A stretch of 64,000 nucleotides of DNA, taken from contig NC_054756.1 of NCBI RefSeq assembly GCF_018143015.1, positions 23,284,440 through 23,348,439 of the forward strand, read 5' to 3'. The DNA is from Lytechinus variegatus (lineage: Eukaryota > Echinodermata > Echinoidea > Temnopleuroida > Toxopneustidae). Within the stretch, counting starts at the first letter, position 1; each line of letters starts with the position of its first letter. Below, piece after piece: positions 45,422-57,090 of the stretch. The notes beneath the pieces were generated by a model that was given only the letters and a program-made list of their open reading frames with translations, made no database searches and was not told the origin of the DNA. Made by a program: the position numbers and the translations under genes.

Positions 45422-47588
45422 CTATCTTGGACACACATCGTCAACACTGATGTACTCATGGATATCGTCATCTTCATCGCTGCTCTCGCCACTGATTGCA
45501 CTGTAAATTCCTTCCCCGTTAGTCAGATCGTCTCCATTTCCCTCCAGATCTATTGATGAATATACCCCTGACGTTGTTGAAAGACGATTCTTTGAATCTC
45601 TATCCAACGTGGCGCCCCCTGTAGGTTGGCTAGGACCATCATCGACTTTTCCAATGGAACTTGCTGTCTCTTTGTTGTTTCTGGTGCCTGATGATTTTGA
45701 AAGATGATGCGGCTTATGTAGTTTCTTGTCACCAGAACTCTTGTTTCCCGCAGTATGTTCCAATCCCATCTGAGTGGGAACGTCTTGGGTTTCGTCCAAA
45801 ATGTCAATGTATAGATTGCTTAGGTTTGTTTCAGTCGTTGCATCTGCGCCGTTTTCCATGTCCAGTTCATCGTAATCACTATCGTCGGTCTGGGGTCTCT
45901 GAATGGTGGCACTTGCCATTTTATCAGAGCGCCTCGCGGGAGAAACAAGCTGGAAACTCCCGACAGTCGTAAGCTCCCTCCCGAGGACCACGTCAACAGT
46001 AGGCCGTATCTGGACACTCTTCCTATTCATTTCGTACTGTGTACTAGGTAAAGGAGGCGAGGTGATTTCATCTGCAGGAGTCCATCCAGATGTTAGGTTT
46101 TCCAAAGACGCAGGTCGACTAAGAGGTTGGTATGTCTGTTCGGTACTGTCTATCTCATTGTATTCACCATCATCTTCCATATCCCCATTAATAAGATGGG
46201 AACTTCTAATGGCTATGGATTCCTTTTCCATAACTGGCCTTACTTGCGTTTGGTTCTTCCAAAGCGTTTCATACTGCGATGATTGTGGCGCCTGTGTATT
46301 TTCTTTTTTAGGATTAGAAGTTTGTGTGGAATTTACCAAAGATGCAGGTCTACTGAGTCGCTGGTAAGTGGATTTTTCTTCTTTTTCATCTTCCTCAATA
46401 AAAGCATCTGAGACAAACGAACGAAGTCCATTTCCATATCCAGGAGATGTTTTCGTCAAGGATTCTGAGCTTTTACGAAGGTTATTCCACAGCTGGACGC
46501 CGACTGCATTCAGGTTAGGATTACTTTTCGCAAGGCGCTTGTCCAGTACTCCTAGATTCCGCGAAGCCTGGGGAGTGGCCAATAAACTTGTGGATCTCAA
46601 TGCAGTGTAATGCCCCGACAGCTTGCGAGGTTGATCACTCGTATTTGCCCGACGACGCTGCTCTGGTAGTGAATGCACAATGTCAACAATCTCCCAACCT
46701 TCACCGTCAGAAAGTACCAATGAGCCTACAGGAGATACGACTCCAGGAGACTGACTTTCCAGAACAAAATATTCCGGCTGTGTTAAGTCTGCAGAAGAAA
46801 TAGTCCCAGGGGGCCCTCTTTCCAAAACATAATACCCAGCCTGTTCATTGTTATTCAGGATATTTGGGGCCAAGTGTGCTTTTGATGCAGTAGACCTTAG
46901 GGGCTGGTACGTAGGGCCAATACCAGGATTTGATTGGCTACAGTTAGCGTTTCTAATATCGGTTTCCAGAAATATAGGTATCGAGCCCACACTTCTAGCC
47001 CCTTTCATGTTCACTGGATTTACACCAAATTTACCTATTGCATACTTCCGAACCGGCATCTGAGGTCTTGAGACAGTGTTTGGTTTCTGTGCTGGTGTGA
47101 CAAAAGCATGGCGAACGCGTGGGATGTCAACCGTGTTTGCTCTGGAGCGTTGCCCAGCACTCGTTTGATGGGAACCTCTCCCATCGACACTACCTGCACC
47201 GAGTGACCTATGCGACTTAGAGACTGGGTGTAGCATGTTATCAATCATGTTCGTAAGTTCACAAAACTCGACATCAAGTTCGGCGCTCAAGGTCCTCTTG
47301 CTTCCGTCACAACTGGCGGTAGACCTGCTCCTCTTGCTGTTCCCGCGTGGGTTCTTCGATATTTCCTGGTACACATGCGGTCCGGGGGTACTAAACAACA
47401 GATTGTACTCGCTTTCTCCTATCTCATAATAGTGGTTCTTTAGACCCGGTTCCAATGGTCCTGTTTGTGCAACAGCAGATGATCCTTGACGTGTGTTTAG
47501 GTTCATGTCTCGTTTCTCATGATTCATAGGATTGTTGCACATCCCTAAAGGTGGTCGGGTGTCGGAGGTCGGGGTGTTCGCCGTAGAT
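45422..47588 (-). CDS. Gene C exon 5: 722-residue cytoplasmic tail with ITIM-like motifs
   Basis: This is one very long exon with acceptor CCATGCAG and stop TGA. It has many tyrosine motifs. SEYNLL, STYQRL, SQYETL and SDYDEL fit the ITIM pattern (S/I/V/L-x-Y-x-x-L/V/I). Others are YYEIGE, VYQEI, YYVLE, YFVLE, YNEID, LYIDI, VYSSI, IYSAI and EYISV. A loose internal repeat recurs: TYQPLRSTAS, HYTALRSTSL, TYQRLSRPASL, TYQPLSRPASL. The last 20 residues are acidic. No enzyme domain is visible, so the tail is probably a phosphotyrosine scaffold. Long open frames on the other strand here are shadows. Confidence 0.87.
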
Positions 47589-50500
47589 CTGCATGGATAC
47601 AAATTTCAAATTTGATTTAAAAAAAAATCAGAAATGTAAAAATAGGAATAGTGTAAAAGGTAAAATGCACATATTCAACTCATCTTTTATACCACAGGAT
47701 TTTTTTGAAGCGTGCAACATCTAGAAACAGTATACTTTTTTTCGTTTTCACTGTTGTTGTTTAAGAGGTAATAGGCACCTTTCGCAAATCTCTACAACGC
47801 GAGATTAGAGTCGGGTAACTCAAAAGTTAACGATTAATCATAGACTCGAATTTCTAGATTGATTATACATTACAGTCAATACAATCAAACGTAGAAAATT
47901 GTTTTACAATCATTGCCAAGCTTTGTGTTACAGGCGCTATAGATCTTGCTTTTCGTGTGCAAAGCTCTTTCATACGATACCAGCATGCCATGCCATGCCA
48001 TTTGCCTGCCTAAGCTCGCGGCGGGACTGTACCTGTATCATGGCTATGACTCCAGCTGGCTGGAGACATGCGAAATGTAGATTATGACATGGATAAGAAA
48101 GTGGTTTTTCAAACAAATCGAGTACATATTGAGTAAGGAAAAACTTACCGAATTAAGGCTTAGATATAGATCATTACAGTCCATCGAATCGATATTGCAT
48201 TTAATGTGCATTATTTGTGGATCACTGGCAATTGATTCCATGGGTCAGATCCCCTCTCAAGCCGAATCATTTCCCATGCGTTGACATGTACACAGCATGC
48301 AACAGGCCATAAACCGTCTAAATTTGCGGAGTTTTTTTCTTTTGCCAGCACCTTCTACATAAACAATATGCTTCTAGCACACAATGTAATGGGCAGTATG
48401 TTTTACTTTTCCGCAGAAATGGGGGGGGGGGGGTTTGCCGGGGGGTACACTTCCATTGATGAGTGGATACCAGGCGCGACCATGGGGTTTCGAAAAGCAC
48501 CCTAAACAAGGGAAGGTCTTTTCCAGATTATGAAAATGCATCTCTCAACAAGTATTTGGGTTGTGACACCCTACAAGTAGTGGAAATATATCCCTTTTCA
48601 GTATTTTAATCATTGTATCTCACACCCTCATAACGCTACATAGGCCTATACGTATACCCACTCTTTCCCTTTTTACGTGTGGTCGCGCCTGGTATCCACC
48701 ATTCAATGGAAGTGGGTCCCCGGGCGGCCTCTCGAGCTCTGGGAGGAAGCAAATTTGGATTTGGAAAGTCGTCCTAAATCAGATATATCGCTGTTACCAT
48801 AGTAGCAACCAGAATTTTGCACACGAAACGCAAATTTAATGTTTCCGTTCCAGATGCGAAACGAAAAAAAAATCTCATGTCACACAATTTGCATTACAGG
48901 ACGGAGTTTTACGACCATGACGACGGGCCCAAAAGTCTCTCCCAAAATGAACTACCGTTCTAAATAAGCGTACGCGTCCTCAAACGAAAGGTCGGGATTA
49001 GGGAAAGGAGGAAAACGGTCTCCGAATAGGTCTTTGTTCTTTTTCCTCCTCTTCTTCATTTGTCCTGTTTCCTGTTGTTGTTCTTTGTGAGAAAAATTCT
49101 TATTTGTCTGCTAGCATCTCTTTTACAGGAAGTGTTGGTGCACAACAAATTTTGTTGGTTTCAATGAGAGCTAAATAAGGATGTTAGTCTATACTGTTAC
49201 AGAAACAGTTTTTAGCAATGACTTAGGGACTACGAGGAAAAGCTAGATAAGGTATGTGGTCTTTGTTAGCTGAGTCCCGAAGTCAAATCCTTCGCTCAAA
49301 CTATTCCGAACTTACCGTTATTCATAAATACAATTCTGTAAAACTCTACAGCTATGCTATTTAAGTAAAAGGGGCATTACTTACCTCTTCTTTTTGTGAT
49401 AGGCGCACACCACCGCCACTCCTAGGCCAAACGCAACCAGAGTCAGCCCAACTGCTAATGGAATAGAAACTCCAAGGCGTCTCCGGGTAGCTGATGAAGA
49501 CAAGAAACAAGAAAAGTTTGACATCATTTAGGATAACACGTCATTGAGTAGTGATATAGAATAGACAATATCTTTATATTACGCATTGGTTACTTGATGA
49601 GGACAACATGTTAACAGGATGAAAAATGGCAATGGTGATCATGGTAGTGGTTCCGTTGCTGATGCTGCTGATGATGACGATTATGGTGATTCTCTTTTTT
49701 TATGTAATACTGGAATGATTTACGCAAGTGCCTTTGTGGTAATATAAATTTTACAATAGAAAAGGGTGCGTCGTGCAATGTAAATCTGGATAAACGACAA
49801 AGAGCACAGTTCCCTTACATGGACTATACTCTTGTAGTACCCCGGTCATCCAGTGGTAACTGCAATGATTGGTAAAGGTGCTGAGCGGCCAATCAAAAGC
49901 ATTGCATGAAAGTTACCATTGGATGGTCAAGTTACTATACGAGAAACTTTTATATAACGGGACGCAGGGGGTCTAGTGGTAGAAGATAAATTTGAATATT
50001 GTCAGGGACCGATAACTCTTTAAAATGCATGTATGATCGAGTGGATACAGCTATGCCAAAAAAGTGGTTCCATATCCGATAGTGTTTGGGAAGGAGTTCT
50101 GCTGACTTTGGTCATCATGGCAGAGCGGAGCATGGTCAGTCATCGCAAGACATGTTGCTAGGGCACTGCATGTGGGAAAGGCATCACGCATGACCAGTCC
50201 AAAATGGATGTTGGTGATCGGAGATCATTGGTAGATGGGTAGCCGATAGTGCAATAAGTTCCATTCATGAAGTGAAGTTCAAACAGACCACCTGTAGTCA
50301 TGATGATAGTGATGATGATTATGAATTGCTGATGCTGGTTAAAATGGTGATGAACATGATGTAATTTACATGCATAATTCCAACTAGGAAGCGTTTCATG
50401 AACGCTTTGTCAGCGATTTCCATCGACACAGTTGCTCCCAGCCAATCAGATCCAATGATTTGTAGTAGATTTTACTGTTGAAATCACTGGCCAAACTTTA

Positions 50501-53500
50501 AATTAATAAAAAAATCACAGAAATAAGTCATGCACATCAAGCCTTTTTCCTGTGATATATATGCTCTGGTCTTGATAACCCAGAGGGCATAGGGTTAGAT
50601 TAAGGATTACAGTAGTCTTTGGTTCAGAATACTGTAAGGATAATGATTAGGATGTATTAAGTTTTGACGGTAAGGTTTTGTTTGGCTTGATGTGCAGATT
50701 TTCAATCGGAGCAATTGCCGCTCGAGCAAATGTCATGGAACCATGCAGAACATGATTCATCATTATATTTCATTCAAAAGATTGGTATATGGATACTCAC
50801 TTGGTTCCAGAGACACTAACGGAAGATCCATAAAGTCTGTAGCCAAAGGTGATATAACGTCCATTATTGGAGTAATGTCTGGTAGGTCGGTTGGATCTGA
50901 AGGTTAATGAATAATTTGTTGCCATTCATTGAAAATGTTAGCATTGTAAACATACGGTGTAAATAAATGTAAGACAAGGGGGAAAGGCCGGTGTGACCTG
51001 CCACTCCAAACCCAACAAAAAGTGGTCGAATGTGAGGTTCTTATCTAAAATAAAAGAATAACCTACCCCTATATATCAACATGTGTTAAGCAACATCGGA
51101 AGATCCTCGAGTTACGTAGGTCCACAAAATAAACAATGGTACGAATACAAATTTTGTACGGTCTGGGTATTATCAAATAGTGGCGTCCTTACAGGGAGGG
51201 GATCACACTCACATGCGTACTTTTCAGGGAAATGAAAAAATAAAGAAAAGGAATCAGCATTATAAAATGTAAAAGGCGTAACATTCAGTTGTTGTCACGG
51301 CTTCTGGGATGTTTCATTTTGGGGATGATGACAATTCCTTCACCATGTCTACAATACCCACCTGGATCGACAGCAACTGTCAGCCATATTCCCCTGGCGG
51401 TGACATTGTCGATGTCCGAAGAAAATGTCACCCACACCAACTCGTTCGTGGCGAACGGAAACGTGCTATTAACTACGCTCTCGAGTTCGTCATCAGCCTG
51501 GTATATGTGGGTCTTGGCCTCGTGTTGTCCGAATTTGAAAGTGTCCCCCGCTGCCAGCTCTATGTCGTTGACGGTTAGCGAAAGTCCGCATCCAGAGGGC
51601 GCTTGAAATGTCCAAAGGAGGTTGGTGTCTTGAGGGTAGTTTGATGGATATCCTGGAGTTGTGATGTCGATTGGGGTTGTGTTCTTTTCGAGGACGTAGG
51701 TGCAGTAGGGTACTGGTAGTTCGGAAAACGAAGCAATAATGTTTTGAAATTAATGTATGTTAAGAAATTCCGGGGATTCTGTGCGTGTTTTATCTTCACG
51801 GACCAGTATTGGCAGAAGAGGCGACGCCACGCCATGAGGGGGCAGGAAAACAGATAAAACAGAAGATCTTGTACCGTTACAAAACCAGGTCTTCCCTTCG
51901 CCATCATGGCCATTGACCTACTATGTGGCACTTTTATTTTTATCTTCTTTTTTTTGTTCTTCACTTCCAATTAAACATCTCCTCTGTTTAGGCCAACAGC
52001 TCTGGGGAATAATTATTAGAACATATGCATTTATATGCAGTATGGTAGCTTAGTACAGGAAAGTGGTCTAATGACAATATTATTTTCCAAACTGTGGCCC
52101 GAATTCTGAAGACCAGTTAAACTTGTTGCTCTGTCATATTGTTCCGTACAAGCTTGTGAGTAGTGTGACTTGCATGTAACTATTTTTGCTACCCACAGGT
52201 CGACCGTATTGACAGTATCTCGCACGCATCTCACACGCAGTTGCCTGCATAAGCGCACGCAAGTTTTGAACATGCTGAATATTTATTGTGGGCATGGTGG
52301 GTGAGATCATGGACCTACTAGCAAAGTAGGTCCATGGTGAGATACAGACAATCACATGCAAGGCTTATACGGAACGATGTGACGGGGCCTTTTCATGGGT
52401 CAAACTTTGTGCTAAAAATTATGGAAGCTCAAAAAAATGTCAAAAAACAAACGTTTATGATTTATGCGTTTTCATTTTCCTGTTTTCGTTTCCCCATCCT
52501 TTAAGGATAAAGAACTGTTTTTCACTTATTATTCCAAGAAAGTTATGAAAGATGAGTGCTTTGTTTTTGTTTTGAGTATTCGTCCTGTCTTGTCCAAGTG
52601 ATTGTCTGTTCACACACTCCTGAACTCGTTTTTTTTATACAGCAGGGATATATGATTTTTTTACTGTTAAAGGAGAATGAAACCATTGGAACAAGATAGC
52701 TTGTGTGAAAACAGAAAAATCAAAGAAACAGATCAACAAAAGTTTGAGAAAAATCGGACAATAAATGAGAAAGTTATGAGCATTTAAATATTGCAATCAC
52801 TAATGCTATGGAGATCCTCCCATTGGCAATGCGACAAGGATGTGTGATGTCACTGATGAACAACTCTCCCCATTACTTTAGTATATATTTCACTTGAATT
52901 GCCTCTTTTATCACATCTATCCATAGATTATGTGTTCTTTCTACATGAGGGCATGTAATACATATTTTTTAAAAATACATCATGGATAAAGAGTTTGTAT
53001 CATCATAAGAAAAAGCAAAAAGAGACATTTTGAGGGTATTTTATAGTCCTCCAAAAGGAAAGTTGTTCATCAGTGACATCACACATCCTTGTTGCATTGC
53101 CAATGGGAGGATCTCCATAGCATTAGTGATTGCAATATTTAAATGCTCATAACTTTCTCATTTATTGTCCGATTTTTCTCAAACTTTCTTTATTCTTATT
53201 CTTTGATTTTTCTGTTTCTACACAAGCCTATTTGTTCCAAAGGTTTCATTCCCCTTTAATTGTAACTTAGTGAGTAAACATAAAAAGCTTGACCCCACAG
53301 GTGTTCTTTTTCATTGTACAAACCTTTTTAATTTACGAATTGAATTTCATTGATCAAAGATATACTTTAACTATTTATTACAGGGAACCCATACTAACAA
53401 GCTTTGCTTCCCAGTGGATTTCCTTTTTTTCATTCCTGTATATATTTTGGTGTTATGCTTTTCATTGTAACATTTGTAAAATTTTGGAATGAAAAAGAAT

Positions 53501-56089
53501 AAATGCAATCAATCAATCACAAAATGAGCAGATAATTATTGTTAGAGTCTTGTGTCACCACTGGGTAGCCATAGGTAAACAACTTTAAACCAGAGTTTGA
53601 ATTAAACTGGAACACAGACACTGCAAAAACACCGGTGTTGATTCAACACCAGCCTGGTATCTATATCGATCCACACCAGAGAGGTGTTAAAACAACACCG
53701 GTTTGGCGTTAGGCTAACACAGATTTGGCATTTAAGGAACACCAATTAGTGTTAAACCAGAATCGGTTTGATTTATAACTGGTGTTGCAGGCGCCGCGGA
53801 AGCGGGGGGGAGGGGCTTCAGCCAAAACCATGTACAAAAACGTAAAAATGACCATACGATTGTGATTTTTAGCCCAAACCAATTTTAGCCCCCCCCCCCC
53901 CCACTTTGAAAACCGTTCCGCGGCCAGTGTGGTTTCAACAACTCACTAGTGTGGACCGGTATAAATACCAAGTTGGTGTTGAATGTCACAATTTGTGGAC
54001 GCTTGTGAATAACAGGCACGAGACATCTAAATGTTATTTTTGGATAGGAAAATTCAATGGTACGTTATCGCAATGACCGCTCCGTTTGTAAACAAAAGGT
54101 GGACAGGAATAGATCACTTCCTTTGCCCGACGTACATCCGACCCGAATTGTTGACCGATATAAAATGCTTGGGCTTTACCAATTAAAACGTATTTTTTCT
54201 CCATTTTCATACAATTTTTCATACAACCGATATATATTCTTTTCAACAAATACTTTATCCCTACTGTGTCCGTTCGTGCAACATTTCTATTAACCCATTA
54301 TTGGGGTGATCATTAACATTATCATCGTAATCATCAGTAGTCCGGGCCCAAACGGTAGTGGTAGTCGTAGAAGGCCTATAGAGGATAGAATTAAAAAAAT
54401 GGTGGTTGTGGCAACAGAATAGTAGTGATGGTGGTGTTTGTTGTTATTGTAGTAGTAGTAGCATCTGCAGTAGCAGTAGTTACAATAGCAGTAGTACACT
54501 CTAAAAAATGGAATGTTAAATCAACATTTTGAAAGGTTGGAGGAGTGACAACATTTTCTAAATGTTGCATTTACCACTGTAAATGGTTCTACACAACATT
54601 TAAAATGTTGGATTTAGCTTTATACAAAGTTGGATGTAACATTTGGAAAAGGTTGTCACTCCTCCAACCTTTCAAATGTTGATTTAACATTCTATTTTTT
54701 AGAGTGTAGTAGTAGCAATTAGTAGAAGTAGTAGTGGTAGTAGTATAAGTAGTAGTGGTAGTAGTAGAAGTATAGTGGTGGTAGTAGTAGTAGAAGAGGT
54801 AATAGTAGTAGTTGTTTCAAGTAGTAGAAGTAGTAGTAGTAGTAATTAGTAGAAGTAGTAGAAGTAGTAGTAGTAGTAGTAGTAATAATAATAGTATTAT
54901 TAGTTGTTGTTGTAGTAGTAGTATAATCAGCTGTCGTAATAGGTGGTGGTGGTAGTAGAAGCAGAATCAGCAGCAGCAACTTTTACAAAAGTGTGTCGAC
55001 ATTGTCACTGCATGTATTATTAAACATCAATTTTCATTGAGTTTCCTTGAATATCTTATTGCACACCAAATCTGAGAAGGAACTAGTATTAACCCTTTCT
55101 TCTTAGAAGGGCTCGGTTTGCGGGGACACGCTCGATCGCTCTCGAAGATTTTCAATAATAGTGCTCCATATTGACTGTACCCATCGAACATACTGTCGGT
55201 CCATGTGCTCTTTCCCACCAGTACCAATTAATTGCATTAAATTCATGTCAAGCGTTTGTTAGATGTGTACACGGAAATCCCATTGAATATAATGGATTGC
55301 CTTGCACAGCCACATTGCAGATTTTGTGAGGGATAACCAGAGAGAAGTTTCTGATTATTCATGAACCATTCAAAAAATCTAAAAGAAAAGGTGAGTTAAG
55401 CGTGATTGGCTTATTGAATTTCCAAATAATCTCGGTGAATATTTTACAAAAAAAGGAAAATTCAAAATAACGTAAAACCTACTTAATTATAATTTTGAAA
55501 ACCATTTCGAAAAAAATATATAGAGTTGATTTTCCAGGACCTTATACTGAATTGTCAAAGTTTTTCTTGTAGATCAATGATTAAATGAGAAAACCATATT
55601 TACTAGAAAAGTAGGCATGAGTTTTCATTAATCTTGAAAAAGGAAAACTTAATCATGTTTCACTTTTACAAGATAACTTTATGGAAGGTATGAATGACAT
55701 AATGGGTGCTACAAATAACACATTAAATTTTACTCGCATCATGGTATTTTCTTTTACATCGTGTAAGCAGAACTTACATGACTGATGTTTAGTTGCATGA
55801 AGTGTTAAAATAATCAGAGCATCCTCTCTATATATACAGTACACATAGCGTACGTATAATAAAAAAAACGTATTCAATTAAAACAAAATTCACGAGCTTG
55901 AAATAAGCCCAGGTCAAACATGACTGTTTTATTTGATGTTAATATGATCATACCTGTATATTTTTACACTAAAACAAAATATAATATATACTTACGGCAG
56001 TCTTTATCTGATGATATCGCAGGCGGGAAAATACACAGTCCATACGTTATTAAAATCATGAGGTTTCTTGAATTATGAAGGAGTGTCAT
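45422..56089 (-). CDS. Gene C: one-CUB single-pass receptor with very long tyrosine-rich tail
   Basis: Coding exons in transcript order are 56089-55996, 51712-51362, 50896-50801, 49490-49385 and 47588-45422. The 2814 nt close in frame as 937 aa plus stop. Parts are a signal peptide (about 1-28), one CUB domain (32-148), a stalk (149-180), a membrane helix in the next exon (181-215) and a 722-residue tail on one exon. Phases equal those of genes A and B, including the AG|A Arg codon. A 4.3-kb first intron contains a TTAA foldback, nested MITEs and (TAG)n. Unlike A and B, the N-terminal region keeps three cysteines. It looks like a signalling scaffold receptor; the ligand is unknown. Confidence 0.88.
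47824..47938. repeat. Foldback element, GCAATGATTGTAAAAC family, copy 3
   Basis: On the minus strand CTGTAACACAAAGCTTGGCA matches the ends of 2104-2231 and 10540-10660. It lies in gene C intron 4, about 240 bp upstream of the tail exon. Confidence 0.65.
48421..48735. repeat. Foldback element with GTGGATACCAGGCGCGACCA arms
   Basis: ACTTCCATTGATGAGTGGAT followed by ACCAGGCGCGACCA (about 48449-48482) is inverted at about 48677-48714. Both outer ends are G- or C-rich. Confidence 0.75.
49385..49490 (-). CDS. Gene C exon 4: transmembrane segment
   Basis: This 106-nt exon encodes TRRRLGVSIPLAVGLTLVAF and then GLGVAVVCAYHKKKR. It is a hydrophobic helix between two basic clusters. The split codon AG|A at the donor GTAAGT is as in A and B. 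Confidence 0.85.
49845..49965. repeat. Diverged foldback, GTTACCATTGGATG family
   Basis: GGTCATCCAGTGGTAACTGC at the left and GTTACCATTGGATGGTCAAG at the right form inverted arms. The words recur in 58946-59085. Confidence 0.6.
50801..50896 (-). CDS. Gene C exon 3: extracellular stalk
   Basis: This 32-residue phase 1-1 exon encodes PTDLPDITPIMDVISPLATD and then FMDLPLVSLEP. It is a Pro- and Asp-containing linker. The acceptor is CCTTCAG and the donor is CCAA|GTGAGT. It occupies the same place as the stalk exons of A and B. Confidence 0.75.
51362..51712 (-). CDS. Gene C exon 2: CUB domain
   Basis: The exon is phase 1-1 and encodes 117 residues. It reads PYCTYVLEKNTTPIDITTPG, then YPSNYPQDTNLLWTF, PSGCGLSLTVNDIEL and VWVTFSSD, ending ARGIWLTV. 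Cysteines occur at PYC and SGCG, so at least the first CUB disulfide may form. There are three sequons (NTT, NST, NVT). The acceptor is AACTACCAG and the donor is CCAG|GTGGGT. Confidence 0.85.
52308..52336. repeat. Short perfect hairpin
   Basis: CATGGACCTACT, a 5-base loop, then AGTAGGTCCATG. It may be a scar or the tip of a larger diverged foldback (about 52092-52390). Confidence 0.7.
52667..53259. repeat. TTAA-flanked long foldback element, copy 2
   Basis: TTAA (52667-52670, 53256-53259) brackets AGGAGAATGAAACC and its inverse. Arms of over 200 bp pair almost perfectly, for example GGAGATCCTCCCATTGGCAA against TTGCCAATGGGAGGATCTCC. It lies in gene C intron 1. Confidence 0.92.
53618..53976. 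repeat. ACACTGCAAAAACACCGGTGTT MITE with another MITE inserted
   Basis: The outer element starts ACACTGCAAAAACACCGGTG and is full of GGTGTT/AACACC words. It is interrupted by a CAGGGGCCGCGG-type element at about 53791-53926 and resumes with GTGTGGTTTCAACAACTCAC. Its right end is eroded. Confidence 0.75.
53791..53926. repeat. CAGGGGCCGCGG foldback MITE, copy 4 (nested)
   Basis: The left CAGGCGCCGCGGAAGCGG and right GAAAACCGTTCCGCGGCC, with the core AAAATGACCATACGATTGTG, match 19902-20038. Confidence 0.8.
54416..54982. repeat. (TAG)n microsatellite interrupted by a MITE
   Basis: GTAGTAGTAG-type repeats lie at 54416-54494 and 54710-54982, with the 215-bp MITE (54495-54709) between them. Confidence 0.88.
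54495..54709. repeat. MITE with TACACTCTAAAAAAT ends
   Basis: TACACTCTAAAAAATGGAAT at the left is inverted at the right as ATTCTATTTTTTAGAGTGTA. The arms of at least 35 bp have one mismatch. GGTTGGAGGAGTGACAAC also pairs with its complement further in. The element at 56810-56995 has a similar terminus. Confidence 0.92.
55996..56089 (-). CDS. Gene C exon 1: signal peptide
   Basis: ATG at 56089 gives MTLLHNSRNLMILITYGLCI then FPPAISSDKDC, a signal sequence with cleavage likely near ISS-D. The donor TGCC|GTAAGT leaves phase 1 and joins the CUB exon as DKDCLPYC. A second in-frame Met (codon 11) could also start translation. Confidence 0.75.
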
Positions 56090-56257
56090 GTTGTCGTGCA
56101 GCATTCGTTTCAAGGAACCCCAAAGACTTAAAATTAATAAAATCCACAGTGGCTCATATGCGCTCAGGAGCTACATTTATTTATTTCTTAAAAAGCACAC
56201 GTTGGTGTTTTCTTCATGCAGTTAATAACCTCAGTGTATTCATCGGTATAACCGTTG

Positions 56258-56263
56258 TTTATA
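56258..56263 (-). promoter_or_regulatory. Candidate TATA box of gene C
   Basis: TATAAA on the minus strand lies about 170 bases upstream of the gene C ATG. It would give a 5' UTR of roughly 140 nt with no obvious splice. Position evidence only. Confidence 0.3.
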
Positions 56264-56717
56264 AGGCCTATTCAACTAATTTATCTCGAGTGGGGAGGAG
56301 ATGAGTTAGGACAGAAATCACATCCTCTTCCGGTGCGTTCGTGTGATAAATTGTTTTCTAAACATTTAAGACTAATAAAGAATGGAAAGAAATTTAGTAA
56401 GAGAGGGAAAGTGTGTGTGGGGGTGGGGTTGTTTCACAGCGTGTGTGTGTGTGTGTGTGAGAGAGAGGGGTGAAGTAAAAAGTAGGAGGGCGATGAGACA
56501 GGCAGACAACTGAACAGAGAGATAGTCCAACCCGAAGAACAAGGAGCAAGAAAGGAAAATGAAAGGAGAACACAATTAAAGATACAAATAGATAAAATGA
56601 AAAGGTATTGAAAGGATATGGAAGTTCGGACTGCTAATGCTGTACACATAAGAAATGGAAGAAAGCCACAAGAGGGACCAGACAGAATTACCTATTAGTT
56701 TGTGAATATGTGCTCAA

Positions 56718-57090
56718 AGAAGAAAAAGAAATGGTCAAAATGTACTATTTTCTGGTAGAGTCTATCAACATTATTGTTGACTTTAGACATTATGCTTTTC
56801 GGACCTATACATTACACTCTAAAAACACTGAGTAAAATTTTACCTAATATTGGGTAAAATGGGAACATGCATGGTGGTTGGGTAATGTTGTGTTGAAATA
56901 GCCGAATATGGAGTAAAAGAAAATACCCAGCAAACATGCATGTTCCCCTTCTACCCAATATTGGGTAAAATTTTACACAGTGTTTTTAGAGTGTATTGTT
57001 TAGGTCCGTAAAGCATAATGTCCAAAGTCAACAATAATGTTGATAGACTCTACCAGAAAATAGTAAATTTTGACCATTTCTTTTTCTTCT
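56718..57090. repeat. 373-bp palindrome with an ACACTCTAAAAACACTG MITE at its centre
   Basis: The outer arms (about 56718-56815 and 56993-57090) contain AGAAGAAAAAGAAATGGTCA and its inverse and pair with only about five mismatches. Inside them a 180-bp element starts TACACTCTAAAAACACTGAG and ends inversely. TGGGTAAAAT words mark its interior. Confidence 0.9.

Noticed and set aside
45661-47429. Several long plus-strand open frames across the gene C tail exon
   Set aside because: They are antisense shadows of a 722-codon exon with correct splice acceptor and phase, and show no domain.
51289-51606. Plus-strand frames over the gene C CUB exon
   Set aside because: Antisense to a CUB exon with matching splice sites and conserved CUB positions.
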